Below, piece after piece: positions 44,567-55,079 of a stretch of DNA of 64,000 nucleotides. The notes beneath the pieces are model-generated. The model worked only from the letters and a program-made list of their open reading frames with translations. It did not search any database and was not told the DNA's origin. Source of the stretch: Aestuariibaculum sediminum (lineage in GTDB: Bacteria > Bacteroidota > Bacteroidia > Flavobacteriales > Flavobacteriaceae); contig NZ_JACVXB010000002.1 of the NCBI RefSeq assembly GCF_014596945.1, positions 306,172 to 370,171 on the forward strand, read 5' to 3'. The translations under genes were made by a program, and so were the position numbers. The number at the start of each line of letters is the position of its first letter. Position 1 is the first letter of the stretch.

Positions 44567-45985
44567 CTAACGATTAATTAACCCTAATATATCTTGTTCA
44601 AAACGTGAAGAGAATATATTGGCATTACTGTTAACTATTGTTTGATGCTTATCTACCAAAATAGTTTTAGTCATGGCTTGTACAGCTAAAAATTCTTTTG
44701 AGGCATTGGGTGTTTTAAAAACATATTCATTTTTTACAGGAAAATGTTTTTCTGTTAACGATTTTCGAACCTTACTTACATCGTAGTTATCAATATTAAT
44801 AGATATAAAATTAACTTCAGGATACTTTAATCGTAATTCTTTTAACTTGTAATGGCTCTCTTTAAAGTGGTCGTAATATAAATGTGACCAAAACGTAATA
44901 ACGGTAGGTCTGTTAATGACCGTTTTTAAATTTAGTTCAACATTGTTATAATTAACTACTGTTACATCAGGGAATGTCGATCCGTTTTTTGTAACATTAA
45001 GCATCGATACAAAGCGTTCTAAACTTTCTTTACTTTTCTCATCAGAACTTTTATTTAAAAATGAAGCTAACAACTTATCATTACCATCAGTATCTGCACT
45101 TTTTGCTAAATAGTTTACGGTATAAGAATGTAGTAATTCATTTTTAATTTCTGGATTTACTATTAAACTATCAATGAGATCAAGTTTGTCTAAGGTATAA
45201 CACAGCGATTTTCTATTAAAAAATCGTTTGTCATTATGTTTGTAATGTTCAGAAAGCGCCAGATTATTAAAACTGTGTTTTATAAATTTGCTGTAGTAAT
45301 GATTGTCCTTATAGAATGAATTGTTATAATCAATGTCTTTTCTATATGCATAAAAATCGTCGGGTAACGACTTTAAAATAGAGTTTTTTTCTCTACCGTA
45401 GTGAATAAATGGATATACCTCTTTACTAATGTAATAGTTAAAATTAATATTCGCTTTGGCTATTTTTTGGAATAACTCCGAAGTTTCGTAGCGGTCTTCG
45501 AATAATTTAAGGTTCTTTTCTTTAACAAACTTTAAAGAGTCGATACGCTTTAAATACATTTCAGGATTTAATTGACAAAATTTATAAATACTTTTTTCCT
45601 GAAGTTCATTTGTTAAAAATTCATTGATTAAGTAATTATTTTTTTTGTCACCTCGACCAGTGTAAACTAAAGACTCATCGAATTCAATAGTGTTAAGTCT
45701 AAAAAACAAACTGTCTTGAGGTTCCAATAAAACTAATTGTATTTCTCCACCATGATGAAACGTATACAAACCACCTTCTAGGTTTTCAAATTTATATAAA
45801 AAGCGGTTTCGGTAATCTAATTTTACCGTATCTATAGTTTTACCCGATTTAGAAAGAACCACATAATTGTTCCCGGGATTGATTATTTCACCTCCAAAAT
45901 ATGCATAATTAGTATCTGCTTTGTTGTCTTTTACACAACTAAACAGTGTTAGTATTGCGAATATGCATATATAATATAATTTCAT
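44567..45985 (-). CDS. TlpA/thioredoxin-fold lipoprotein lacking the CxxC site
   Basis: 472 residues. Lipobox near residue 17 (ILTLFSC), so probably outer-membrane or periplasmic lipoprotein. Residues about 30-120 resemble the DUF4369-like beta domain of Bacteroidetes TlpA proteins, followed by a long helical region. Residues about 335-470 have a thioredoxin-like fold (GSTFPDVTVVNYNN, PTVITFWSHLYYDHFK, EVNFISINIDN, KTILVDKHQTIV). Where TlpA proteins have WCxxC, this one has WSHLYYDH, so it cannot act as a thiol oxidoreductase. A binding or scaffold role is possible. Single gene, convergent with the SDR. Confidence 0.8.
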   Translation of the reverse strand: MKLYYICIFAILTLFSCVKDNKADTNYAYFGGEIINPGNNYVVLSKSGKTIDTVKLDYRNRFLYKFENLEGGLYTFHHGGEIQLVLLEPQDSLFFRLNTIEFDESLVYTGRGDKKNNYLINEFLTNELQEKSIYKFCQLNPEMYLKRIDSLKFVKEKNLKLFEDRYETSELFQKIAKANINFNYYISKEVYPFIHYGREKNSILKSLPDDFYAYRKDIDYNNSFYKDNHYYSKFIKHSFNNLALSEHYKHNDKRFFNRKSLCYTLDKLDLIDSLIVNPEIKNELLHSYTVNYLAKSADTDGNDKLLASFLNKSSDEKSKESLERFVSMLNVTKNGSTFPDVTVVNYNNVELNLKTVINRPTVITFWSHLYYDHFKESHYKLKELRLKYPEVNFISINIDNYDVSKVRKSLTEKHFPVKNEYVFKTPNASKEFLAVQAMTKTILVDKHQTIVNSNANIFSSRFEQDILGLINR

Positions 45986-46155
45986 AGGAACTTTGGTAGA
46001 CTTTTATTACAGTACAAAAATATGCGATGTATTTGTTAACTCTTGTTAATGCGTTGTTAAAGTTGAATTATCCAAAAAACGACGAAGATAATAAAAACAT
46101 CATTTAGTGAATTTAAAATATAGTAGCTAAGTTTCGTCTTACCGTTTGATTTTTC

Positions 46156-46163
46156 TACTTTTG
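46156..46163 (+). promoter_or_regulatory. -7 box upstream of the ABC-F gene
   Basis: TACTTTTG fits TAnnTTTG and leaves a leader of about 105 nt before the ATG. The rest of 45986-46274 shows no gene. Confidence 0.5.
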
Positions 46164-46259
46164 CACAAATTTATAATACCACTAATATTATATATGTATT
46201 AAAAACAGTATTATAAAATATTCAAAGAAAAAGAAATCAAGATTAAATATTTGATCTAA

Positions 46260-47900
<1,641 letters not shown>

Positions 47901-47922
47901 ATCGAATTTGAACAAAGAAAAT

Positions 47923-47957
47923 AAAAAGGCTGTCTTAATTAAGACAGCCTTTTTTAT
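47923..47957 (+). terminator. Terminator after the ABC-F gene
   Basis: AAAAGGCTGTCTTAATTAAG is the left half and centre of a perfect palindrome completed by ACAGCCTTTT, followed by further T. It could also serve the convergent TM2 gene. Confidence 0.9.
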
Positions 47958-48039
47958 TTAATCGTAAGTTTCTTGCAAAACTCTAGGGTTACTAATTTAA
48001 TTTTTAGTTGATTTTTGGTATTTAATTATGAAACTAAAT

Positions 48040-48372
48040 TTAGAATCGACCAGTAATCATATTAATTAAATCGATAATCCACCAAACACCTAATCCTCCA
48101 GCAGTTAAAATAAATACAATGTTCCAAAGAATTGGTTTACCATAGTACCATCTATGTCCTGCCAGCATACCCAAGAAGAACCATAATAAGATACCAATCA
48201 CTAAATTATCGCCAACTGCAGAGGCTATTGGCGTTAAAATTTCAGTGGTTGAGGTGTCTCCAGTAGTAATCTCTGTAGCTGTAGTCACAGTTCTTTTAAC
48301 AGGGAAAGATGCGTAGCTTGCAGTGTACGAAACTAAAACTACTAATAATGTAAGTAAAAATTTAATTTTCAT
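48040..48372 (-). CDS. TM2 domain membrane protein
   Basis: 110 residues. Signal peptide-like N-terminus (about 1-22), then a hydrophilic Thr-rich linker and two hydrophobic helices (near 58-72 and 83-103) with the TM2 pattern GMLAGHRWYYGK...GGLGVWWIIDLINMI. Inner-membrane protein of unknown function, common in Bacteroidetes. Divergent from the 292-residue exported protein with about 49 bp between starts. Confidence 0.88.
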   Translation of the reverse strand: MKIKFLLTLLVVLVSYTASYASFPVKRTVTTATEITTGDTSTTEILTPIASAVGDNLVIGILLWFFLGMLAGHRWYYGKPILWNIVFILTAGGLGVWWIIDLINMITGRF

Positions 48373-48421
48373 AATTAATTATTTTATGTTTGTTCATACA
48401 ATTTAGTAAAAAATCCTGTAT

Positions 48422-49300
48422 ATGTCTAAAAAACATCTAGTTATTTTTCTTGCAGTTCTTTTTCCCATTTTCTTACTAGCTCAGGAAAAGTACGAGTACG
48501 TTGGACTGATTTTAATAAATGACACCATTAATATTTCTTATAAAGTATCATTAATGGAAAATAATGGTCAGGTAAACGGGTATTCATTAACTGATCTAGG
48601 CGGAGAGCATGAAACCCGTTCCACAATTAAAGGAGAATACAATGCCTCAAATAAGGAATTAAATTTTAGAGAAACAGGAATTGTTTATACCAAATCACCC
48701 ATTACCCAAAACGATTTTTGCTTTATTAATACAACCATCGAGGATTTTACATTTAAAAAGAGTAATAAGATTAAAGCAAATTTTGTTGGTTTGTTTTCCG
48801 ACCATTCAAAATGCGTGGACGGAGAACTGTTTTTAAGTCCATTAGAAAAGATAGAAGCTAAGTTTAGCAAAGTAATAAAGAAAGTTAATAATTCTAAAAA
48901 GGTTCCAGATAGTATAAAAACCAAGCTAAGTTCCATGAAAATGATGGACTCGATAAACATGAATGTATTAAGAAAAAATCAGACGTTAAGTGTTTTTTCC
49001 AAATCAAAAAAAGTGAACTTAGTAATTTATGATGGAGGTAAAGAGGATGGTGATAAAGTTACTATTTCAATAAATAATAAACCTGTGCTGACTAACTTTG
49101 AGGCTAAAAATAATAAAAAGGTTATCACGGTTGATTTAAGCGCAGTAAAAACCTCTGTTGTTATAAAAGCTGTAAACGAAGGAAGTATTGCGCCTAATAC
49201 GGTTATTGTAGAATTGCAGGATGGTGAAAATACCATAAAAGCCATGTCTAACTTAAATAAAGGTGAAACAACACAAATCGATTTTTTAAAAGCTAAATAA
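48422..49300 (+). CDS. Exported protein of unknown function upstream of aroQ
   Basis: 292 residues with a signal peptide (about 1-20, ending IFLLA|Q). The mature part has beta-rich segments (VSLMENNGQVNGYSLTDLGG) and, near the C-terminus, a stretch ending NTVIVELQDGENTIKAMSNL. No domain I recognise. The mature protein would begin with Gln. It precedes aroQ by 15 bp and is probably in the same transcript, although nothing suggests a shikimate role. Confidence 0.8.
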   Translation: MSKKHLVIFLAVLFPIFLLAQEKYEYVGLILINDTINISYKVSLMENNGQVNGYSLTDLGGEHETRSTIKGEYNASNKELNFRETGIVYTKSPITQNDFCFINTTIEDFTFKKSNKIKANFVGLFSDHSKCVDGELFLSPLEKIEAKFSKVIKKVNNSKKVPDSIKTKLSSMKMMDSINMNVLRKNQTLSVFSKSKKVNLVIYDGGKEDGDKVTISINNKPVLTNFEAKNNKKVITVDLSAVKTSVVIKAVNEGSIAPNTVIVELQDGENTIKAMSNLNKGETTQIDFLKAK

Positions 49301-49315
49301 GTTCATGATATTAAA

Positions 49316-49732
49316 ATGAAAAAAATTATAATTATTAATGGTCCTAATTTAAATTTATTAGGAAAGCGAGAACCTGCGATTTATGGCAGTTTAACCTTTA
49401 CAGAATTTTTTGAAACCATTAAAGAGAAGTACGAAGGCTTAACATTGGAATATTACCAGTCGAACGTTGAGGGGGAGATTATAAATAAATTACACGAAGT
49501 AGGTTTTAGTTACGACGGGGTAATTTTAAATGCAGGCGCTTACACGCATACTTCTATTGGAATAGGAGATGCTATAAAGGGTATTGAAACACCAGTTGTG
49601 GAAGTACACATTTCGAATACGTTTGGCCGTGAAGAATTCAGACATCAATCGTATATTTCTCCTAATGCCAAAGGGGTTATTTTAGGCTTTGGTTTGCAGA
49701 GTTATGAGTTAGCTATTCAAAGTTTTATTTAG
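49316..49732 (+). CDS. aroQ: 3-dehydroquinate dehydratase, type II
   Basis: 138 residues. Motifs GPNLNLLGKREPAIYG (catalytic Arg and Tyr near 18-24), SNVEGEI, LNAGAYTHTSIGIGDAI, VEVHISNTFGREEFRHQS (His and Arg). It dehydrates 3-dehydroquinate to 3-dehydroshikimate in aromatic amino acid synthesis and forms dodecamers in other species. Start ATG at 49316, 15 bp after the previous gene. Followed by a strong terminator. Confidence 0.96.
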   Translation: MKKIIIINGPNLNLLGKREPAIYGSLTFTEFFETIKEKYEGLTLEYYQSNVEGEIINKLHEVGFSYDGVILNAGAYTHTSIGIGDAIKGIETPVVEVHISNTFGREEFRHQSYISPNAKGVILGFGLQSYELAIQSFI

Positions 49733-49762
49733 ATATTTAGAAAAATGAAGATTTAATCAAAT

Positions 49763-49796
49763 AAAAAAGGTTTCAGTATTTCTGAAACCTTTTTTA
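49763..49796. terminator. Bidirectional terminator between aroQ and lpdA
   Basis: AAAAAAGGTTTCAG and CTGAAACCTTTTTT form a perfect 14-bp stem with T runs on both strands, between two convergent genes. Confidence 0.92.
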
Positions 49797-49842
49797 TATC
49801 TAAGAAGTCTAATAATATTCCGACTTATCAAAAAAGCCCGTA

Positions 49843-51219
49843 TTAGATGTGAATGACTTCGTCGTAAGCAGCAGCGACAGCTTCCATAACCGCTTCACTC
49901 ATGGTTGGGTGAGGGTGAACTGCTTTTAATACTTCATGACCTGTAGTTTCTAATTTTCTCGCTACAACAGCTTCTGCAATCATATCGGTAACACCAGCAC
50001 CAATCATATGGCAGCCTAACCACTCACCGTATTTTGCATCGAAAATTACTTTTACAAATCCGTCTTTATTTCCACCAGCACTTGCTTTACCTGAAGCAGA
50101 GAATGGGAACTTACCAATTTTAACATCGTATCCTTTTTCTTTTGCTTGTTTTTCGGTTAAACCAACACTAGCAATTTCTGGTGTACAATAAGTACATCCA
50201 GGAACATTACCGTAGTCTAAAGCCTCTACATGTTGTCCAGCGATTTTCTCAACACATAAAATACCTTCAGCAGAAGCTACGTGCGCTAATGCCTGACCAG
50301 GAGTGACATCACCAATTGCATAATATCCAGGAATATTGGTTTGGTAAAAGTTGTTTACTAATATTTTATCACGGTCAACCACGATACCTACATCTTCTAA
50401 GCCAATATTTTCAATGTTTGATTTAATACCAACTGCACTTAAAATGATGTCAGCCTCTAACACTTCTTCTCCTTTACTTGTTTTAACCGTAGCTTTAACA
50501 CCATCTCCAGAAGTATCAACCTTAGTTACTTCGGCCGATGTCATAACTTTAATACCACTTTTCTTAAATGAACGTTCTAATTGCTTAGAAACATCTTCAT
50601 CTTCAACAGGGACGATATTTGGTAAGTATTCGACAACAGTTACTTCGGTTCCCATAGAGTTGTAAAAATAGGCAAATTCAACGCCAATCGCTCCAGAGCC
50701 TACAACAATCATTTTTTTAGGTTGCTCTGGTAAAGTCATCGCTTCTCTATACCCTATAACCTTTTTACCATCTTGAGGTAAACTAGGTAAAACACGTGAA
50801 CGTGCACCTGTTGCAATGATAATATGGTCTGCGCTATATTCTGTACCGTCTACATCAACCTTTTTACCAGGTTTTAATGTGCCGTATCCGTTAATAACGT
50901 CTATTTTATTTTTTTTCATTAAGAACTGAACACCTTTACTCATGCCTTCCGCAACGCCACGGCTACGTTTTACAACAGCATCAAAATCGTGTTCTGCATC
51001 TTTAACTTTAAGCCCGTAATCTTCAGCATGTTTAAGATATTCAAATACTTGGGCAGATTTTAAAAGGGCTTTAGTTGGAATACATCCCCAATTTAAACAT
51101 ATACCACCAAGACTTTCTTTTTCAACAATGGCAGTTTTAAAACCTAATTGCGATGCTCTAATGGCTGTTACATAACCACCGGGACCGCTTCCAAGAACAA
51201 TGATATCGTATTTACTCAT
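49843..51219 (-). CDS. lpdA: Dihydrolipoyl dehydrogenase (E3)
   Basis: 458 residues. FAD motif GSGPGGYVTAIRASQLG at the N-terminus, the redox disulfide GGICLNWGCIPTKALL (near residues 39-54), NAD motif VVGSGAIGVEFAY (near 173), and the active-site His/Glu near HPHPTMSEAVMEA. It is the E3 subunit that reoxidises lipoamide in pyruvate and 2-oxoglutarate dehydrogenase complexes. No E1 or E2 genes are adjacent. The glycine cleavage system would also use it. Single gene with its own terminator. Confidence 0.97.
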   Translation of the reverse strand: MSKYDIIVLGSGPGGYVTAIRASQLGFKTAIVEKESLGGICLNWGCIPTKALLKSAQVFEYLKHAEDYGLKVKDAEHDFDAVVKRSRGVAEGMSKGVQFLMKKNKIDVINGYGTLKPGKKVDVDGTEYSADHIIIATGARSRVLPSLPQDGKKVIGYREAMTLPEQPKKMIVVGSGAIGVEFAYFYNSMGTEVTVVEYLPNIVPVEDEDVSKQLERSFKKSGIKVMTSAEVTKVDTSGDGVKATVKTSKGEEVLEADIILSAVGIKSNIENIGLEDVGIVVDRDKILVNNFYQTNIPGYYAIGDVTPGQALAHVASAEGILCVEKIAGQHVEALDYGNVPGCTYCTPEIASVGLTEKQAKEKGYDVKIGKFPFSASGKASAGGNKDGFVKVIFDAKYGEWLGCHMIGAGVTDMIAEAVVARKLETTGHEVLKAVHPHPTMSEAVMEAVAAAYDEVIHI

Positions 51220-51310
51220 GATTTTTTTTAATCGTTATTTTTCCGGCTACGAATTTACAAAACCTTATTCGAATAAAGAATTTACAAGGCTTTAAATTTA
51301 TATCTTTTCT

Positions 51311-51318
51311 TACCTTTG
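51311..51318 (+). promoter_or_regulatory. -7 box upstream of the NADH dehydrogenase gene
   Basis: TACCTTTG fits TAnnTTTG and ends 17 bp before the ATG, implying a very short leader. Confidence 0.55.
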
Positions 51319-51335
51319 TTAGGAAGATTGACCAT

Positions 51336-52619
51336 ATGAACATACCAAGAACAAGTTTTCCTCGAGTTGTAATTGTTGGGGGAGGTTTTGCAGGGGTAGC
51401 CTTAGCAAAAAAATTATCGAAACAAGAATTACAAGTAGTCTTGCTAGATAAAAATAACTATCATACATTTCAACCATTGCTGTATCAGGTGTCTACAGGA
51501 GGGTTAGAGCCCGATTCTATTGCATACCCTATTCGTAAAATATTAAAGGATTTTCCAAACTTTCATTTTAGGTTGGCTCATGTACAGGAGATTGATGCCA
51601 ATCATGGAAAAGTAATTACAGATATAGGTGTTTTGAAATTTGATTATTTGGTAGTGGCTTCAGGTTCCAAAACCAACTACTTTGGTAATACTGAAATTGA
51701 AAAGTACAGTATGGCCATGAAAACTATACCACAATCATTAAATTTAAGAAGTTTAATACTCGAAAATTTTGAAGATGCCTTACTTACCTCCGATTTAAAT
51801 GAGCGCAACGCTTTAATGAATTTTGTGATTGTTGGCGGTGGACCAACAGGCGTAGAATTAGCAGGGGCTCTGGCCGAAATTAAAAAAGTTATTTTACCTA
51901 AGGATTATCCCGATTTAGATACTCGAATGGCTCAAATTCATATTATTCAATCTGGCGATTGTCTTTTAAAAGGGATGAGTGAAAAGGCTTCTCAGAAAGC
52001 TGAAGATTTTCTAGAAAAACTCGGCGTGAACGTTTGGAAAAATGTTCGTGTAACAAATTATAACGGAAAAACAGTAACGACCAATACTGATTTAACCTTC
52101 GAAACAGCGACGCTTATTTGGGCTGCTGGCGTTAAGGGAGCAACCATTAAAGGATTAGATGCTCAGGAATTTCTTGTACGGGGAAATAGACTTCTCGTAA
52201 ATGAGTTTAATCAGGTTAAAGGTTTTGAAAATATATTTGCGGTAGGTGATGTGGCTTGTATGCAAACAGAGACTTACCCGAATGGATTACCCATGATGGC
52301 GCAACCTGCAATTCAGCAAGGTCATCAACTGGGAGATAATATGATACGCCTGATTGAAAAGGAGCCTATGAAGCCCTTTAAGTATAAAGATAAAGGAGCT
52401 ATGGCTACCATCGGAAGAAATAAAGCGGTGGTGGATTTACGCAAATTCAAGTTTCAAGGTGTGTTTGCTTGGTACGTTTGGATGTTTGTGCATTTGTTTT
52501 TTTTAATAGGATTCAGAAACCGAATGGTTGTTTTTGTAAACTGGGTATATAATTATGTACGTTTTGATCGGGAAGCACGATTAATTATTAGGCCGTTTAA
52601 AAAAAGACTGAAACCTTAA
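51336..52619 (+). CDS. ndh: Type II NADH dehydrogenase (NDH-2)
   Basis: 427 residues. FAD motif VVIVGGGFAGVALAKKL (residues 11-27), NAD motif FVIVGGGPTGVELAGALAE (near 168), the Phe/Gln-rich NDH-2 stretch YHTFQPLLYQVSTGG (near 48), and NIFAVGDVA near 300 binding FAD. The C-terminal helix is hydrophobic and amphipathic (WYVWMFVHLFFLIGFRNR) and would attach the enzyme to the inner membrane. It passes electrons from NADH to quinone without pumping protons. In a marine flavobacterium it would work beside Na+-NQR, which is not in this window. Confidence 0.92.
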   Translation: MNIPRTSFPRVVIVGGGFAGVALAKKLSKQELQVVLLDKNNYHTFQPLLYQVSTGGLEPDSIAYPIRKILKDFPNFHFRLAHVQEIDANHGKVITDIGVLKFDYLVVASGSKTNYFGNTEIEKYSMAMKTIPQSLNLRSLILENFEDALLTSDLNERNALMNFVIVGGGPTGVELAGALAEIKKVILPKDYPDLDTRMAQIHIIQSGDCLLKGMSEKASQKAEDFLEKLGVNVWKNVRVTNYNGKTVTTNTDLTFETATLIWAAGVKGATIKGLDAQEFLVRGNRLLVNEFNQVKGFENIFAVGDVACMQTETYPNGLPMMAQPAIQQGHQLGDNMIRLIEKEPMKPFKYKDKGAMATIGRNKAVVDLRKFKFQGVFAWYVWMFVHLFFLIGFRNRMVVFVNWVYNYVRFDREARLIIRPFKKRLKP

Positions 52620-52638
52620 AAAGGACGCTAATTTATAT

Positions 52639-53355
52639 TTAAAAGGTTTCCAAAAGTCGTAAAACGTCTTTTTTGTAGCTTCTGCTAATCGAAAGCGATT
52701 TATTTTTTATAATAATCTCTTCGTTGGTGAAGGAAGTAATATGTTTTAGTGAGATAATATACGAACGGTGAATTCTTAAAAATCTATCAGTTGGTAACTT
52801 GGCTTCTATAGCACTTATGGTTTCTCTGGTAATATAAGTATTGTTAGTTAGATGAATTTTTAAATAATCGCTATAGCTTTCAATATATGTAATGTCCTCA
52901 AAATCTATTTTAATCATGCGCCGTTCCGAACGAATAAACATGAAGGTATTTGGTTCTAGATTAGCAGGAGTTGTCTCTATGGCTTTCGTATAAATTTCAA
53001 AGTAATTGTTTACTGCTTTCAAAAGGCGATCAAATGAAATGGGCTTAAGCAAATAATCTACTGCCTGTAACTCGAAGCCTTCAACAGCATAATCTCTATA
53101 TGCCGTTGTAAAAATTATTTTAATGGCTTTATTAATCGATTTAGCAAAGGAAATACCTGATATTTCAGGCATGTTTATATCTAGAAATACTAAGTCTATG
53201 TCGTGTTCACGAATGCAATTAAAAGCCTGTATGGCGCTGTTACAGCTTGCCTCAATTTTTATGCTGGGTATTTTACTTAAATGATCGGCAATTATTTCGC
53301 GAGCCACAGGCTCATCATCTACAATAATACACGATATCAATTTTTTACGTTCCAA
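52639..53355 (-). CDS. LytTR family response regulator
   Basis: 238 residues. Receiver domain residues about 8-125: acidic VDDEP, phospho-Asp in LVFLDINMPEISG (near 58) and the Lys in YLLKPI. LytTR DNA-binding domain residues about 140-238 (FMFIRSERRMIKIDFEDITY, IHRSYIISLKHI). It receives phosphate from the histidine kinase encoded 3 bp upstream. LytTR regulators bind direct or inverted repeats in promoters; a 28-bp inverted repeat lies between the kinase and the MotA/TolQ-like gene. Confidence 0.95.
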   Translation of the reverse strand: MERKKLISCIIVDDEPVAREIIADHLSKIPSIKIEASCNSAIQAFNCIREHDIDLVFLDINMPEISGISFAKSINKAIKIIFTTAYRDYAVEGFELQAVDYLLKPISFDRLLKAVNNYFEIYTKAIETTPANLEPNTFMFIRSERRMIKIDFEDITYIESYSDYLKIHLTNNTYITRETISAIEAKLPTDRFLRIHRSYIISLKHITSFTNEEIIIKNKSLSISRSYKKDVLRLLETF

Positions 53356-53358
53356 AAC

Positions 53359-54411
53359 TTAGTTTAAATTTATTATTAAATCCACTTTAAAAACTGATGC
53401 CTCATTTTTAATGTTAAATGTATAGTTATCTTTATAGGTTAAATCTAGTCGTTTTTTTATGTTTTTCAACCCAATGCCTTCCTCTTTATTAAATTCTGTT
53501 TTGTTTTGTGAGTTTTCAATATAAAAATAAAGTGTGTTTGCTTTGCAGCTTAAACGCATTTTAATGTTAAGTTTTCCTGATTTTATAGCGCCATGTTTAA
53601 AGCTGTTTTCAACAAAGGGCAATAAAAGCATAGGAGCTATTTTAAGTTCATTCGAAACATTGTCCACTTTAAAATCGATATTTAAGGTTTTATTGAAACG
53701 CATATTTTCAAGTTCTAGATAATCTTGAATATGGTTTACTTCATCGCTTAAAAGCACAAATGGTTTATCAACTTTATAAAGTAAATAGTCTAATAAATTA
53801 GATAGCTTAAGAATCATTTCAGGGGCTTCGTCGGCTTTTTTTAAAGCAAAACCATATAAGGTGTTAAGGGTGTTAAATAAGAAATGCGGATGAATTTGCA
53901 TCTTTAAATAATGAAGTTCCTGTTCCTTCATTTTTAACTGAGATTCTAAAAATTTGGTTTCTAGTTTTTTCGTTTTTTTTGCCTGACTTAAATTTAATTT
54001 TAGAAGTTTAAAAGCACTTACGATAATAACGACCATATATACGGCAGTAGCTACGAATATTAAGCTGCGGCTGATAGGCGCCATGTTGCTATACTGAAAA
54101 TTAGATAAATAAACCAGTCCGTAAAAAACAGATATAACTATCAAATAATTTGAAATAATAATTGTGTAAAAACTGTATAATGTAAATCGTTTGTAATGTT
54201 TGGTAACTAGGTAATCAGGTATGAGTTTATAAATAAAAACATAAGTTGTCGCAATGGTAATTGGCATTAAAAACGATGAAAAAGAAAAAACATATCCAAA
54301 ATCATTGCTATTAAAACCAAAGAAATAGGTATAAAAAAGTAGTACAGCACACCAGAATATGATATGAAGCCCAAAATGTGCTAGCTTTTGTAAAACTATT
54401 TTTTTCAACAT
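53359..54411 (-). CDS. LytS-type sensor histidine kinase (His_kinase domain PF06580)
   Basis: 350 residues. Four hydrophobic helices in residues about 10-145 with short loops, then a coiled segment and the PF06580 phosphoacceptor motif QIHPHFLFNTLNTLYG (His near 180). The HATPase_c follows (LLLPFVENSFKHGA, GIGLKNIKKRL). No extracellular sensor domain of note, so it probably senses a membrane state or a partner protein. The regulator follows after 3 bp. The divergent neighbour is a MotA/TolQ-like membrane protein, a candidate target or partner. Confidence 0.94.
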   Translation of the reverse strand: MLKKIVLQKLAHFGLHIIFWCAVLLFYTYFFGFNSNDFGYVFSFSSFLMPITIATTYVFIYKLIPDYLVTKHYKRFTLYSFYTIIISNYLIVISVFYGLVYLSNFQYSNMAPISRSLIFVATAVYMVVIIVSAFKLLKLNLSQAKKTKKLETKFLESQLKMKEQELHYLKMQIHPHFLFNTLNTLYGFALKKADEAPEMILKLSNLLDYLLYKVDKPFVLLSDEVNHIQDYLELENMRFNKTLNIDFKVDNVSNELKIAPMLLLPFVENSFKHGAIKSGKLNIKMRLSCKANTLYFYIENSQNKTEFNKEEGIGLKNIKKRLDLTYKDNYTFNIKNEASVFKVDLIINLN

Positions 54412-54452
54412 GATAAATACATACTACTACAATATTACTATATTTTTAAAAA

Positions 54453-54480
54453 CAGTTATTGTTTTGTAGACGAATAACTG
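54453..54480. promoter_or_regulatory. Inverted repeat between kinase and MotA/TolQ-like gene
   Basis: CAGTTATT and AATAACTG separated by 12 bp. The spacing and CAGTT-type core are of the kind bound by LytTR dimers, so it is a candidate operator for the adjacent regulator. Confidence 0.45.
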
Positions 54481-54566
54481 ATTTAGCAAGGGTTTTAACA
54501 AATGGTTATAAACCACCTTAAATAGGTTAACTGTCGCATTTTAATTTTTTGAAGTACCAAGAAAAG

Positions 54567-54637
54567 TAAGTTTGTATATCAATAAAAATAAAACATCTCT
54601 CGAAGCGAAGTTTAACCAAAACGAAAGGTGTTTTATT
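54567..54637 (+). promoter_or_regulatory. -7 box and leader hairpin of the MotA/TolQ-like gene
   Basis: TAAGTTTG (54567-54574) fits TAnnTTTG. About 12 bp later AATAAAACATCT (54587-54598) pairs with AGGTGTTTTATT (54626-54637, one G-U), which would place a 12-bp hairpin at or near the 5' end of the transcript, 28 bp before the ATG. Confidence 0.45.
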
Positions 54638-54665
54638 TAGAAAAATAATAATAAATTTAAATCTT

Positions 54666-55067
54666 ATGAACTATTTATTTTTACAACAACATGGATTTTT
54701 TTCAGAATTGGCAAAACGGTTTTACGAAGGAGGGCCATTATTTATGTCACTAATTCTTATCTGTTTCATTTTGGCATTTGTTTTTCTGGCCTTGGGCTTT
54801 TATAATGCAAAACGAAATGTGAACTTATCTATAAAGATGGCCAAATTAACATCCGATGTGAGTATCTTAGGATTGGTATTAGGTTTACTAGGCTCTACTA
54901 TAGGGATGATAATGGCTTTTGATGCGATTGATGCTTTGGGAAATGCGAGTCAAAGTATGATTGCGGGTGGCTTAAAAGTCTCTTTTTTAACAACGGTTTT
55001 TGGTAGCATTACTTTTATACTGCCTAGAATAGGTATTGTTATTTTGAGAATATTACAAAAATCGTAA
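54666..55067 (+). CDS. MotA/TolQ/ExbB-like small membrane protein
   Basis: 133 residues with three hydrophobic helices (about 25-47, 62-85 and 98-128). The middle one has the family pattern SILGLVLGLLGSTIGMIMAF and the last GGLKVSFLTTVFGSITF resembles TolQ/ExbB helix 3, so it is a shortened proton-channel-type protein. TolQ and ExbB normally work with TolR or ExbD, but no such partner is encoded next to it. It faces the LytS/LytTR pair across a 254-bp region holding an inverted repeat and may be its regulated target. Function not known. Confidence 0.87.
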   Translation: MNYLFLQQHGFFSELAKRFYEGGPLFMSLILICFILAFVFLALGFYNAKRNVNLSIKMAKLTSDVSILGLVLGLLGSTIGMIMAFDAIDALGNASQSMIAGGLKVSFLTTVFGSITFILPRIGIVILRILQKS

Positions 55068-55079
55068 GGGAAGAGGAAT

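Noticed and set aside
53534-53722. Plus-strand ORF opposite the LytS kinase
   Set aside because: Antisense shadow of the kinase ATPase domain.
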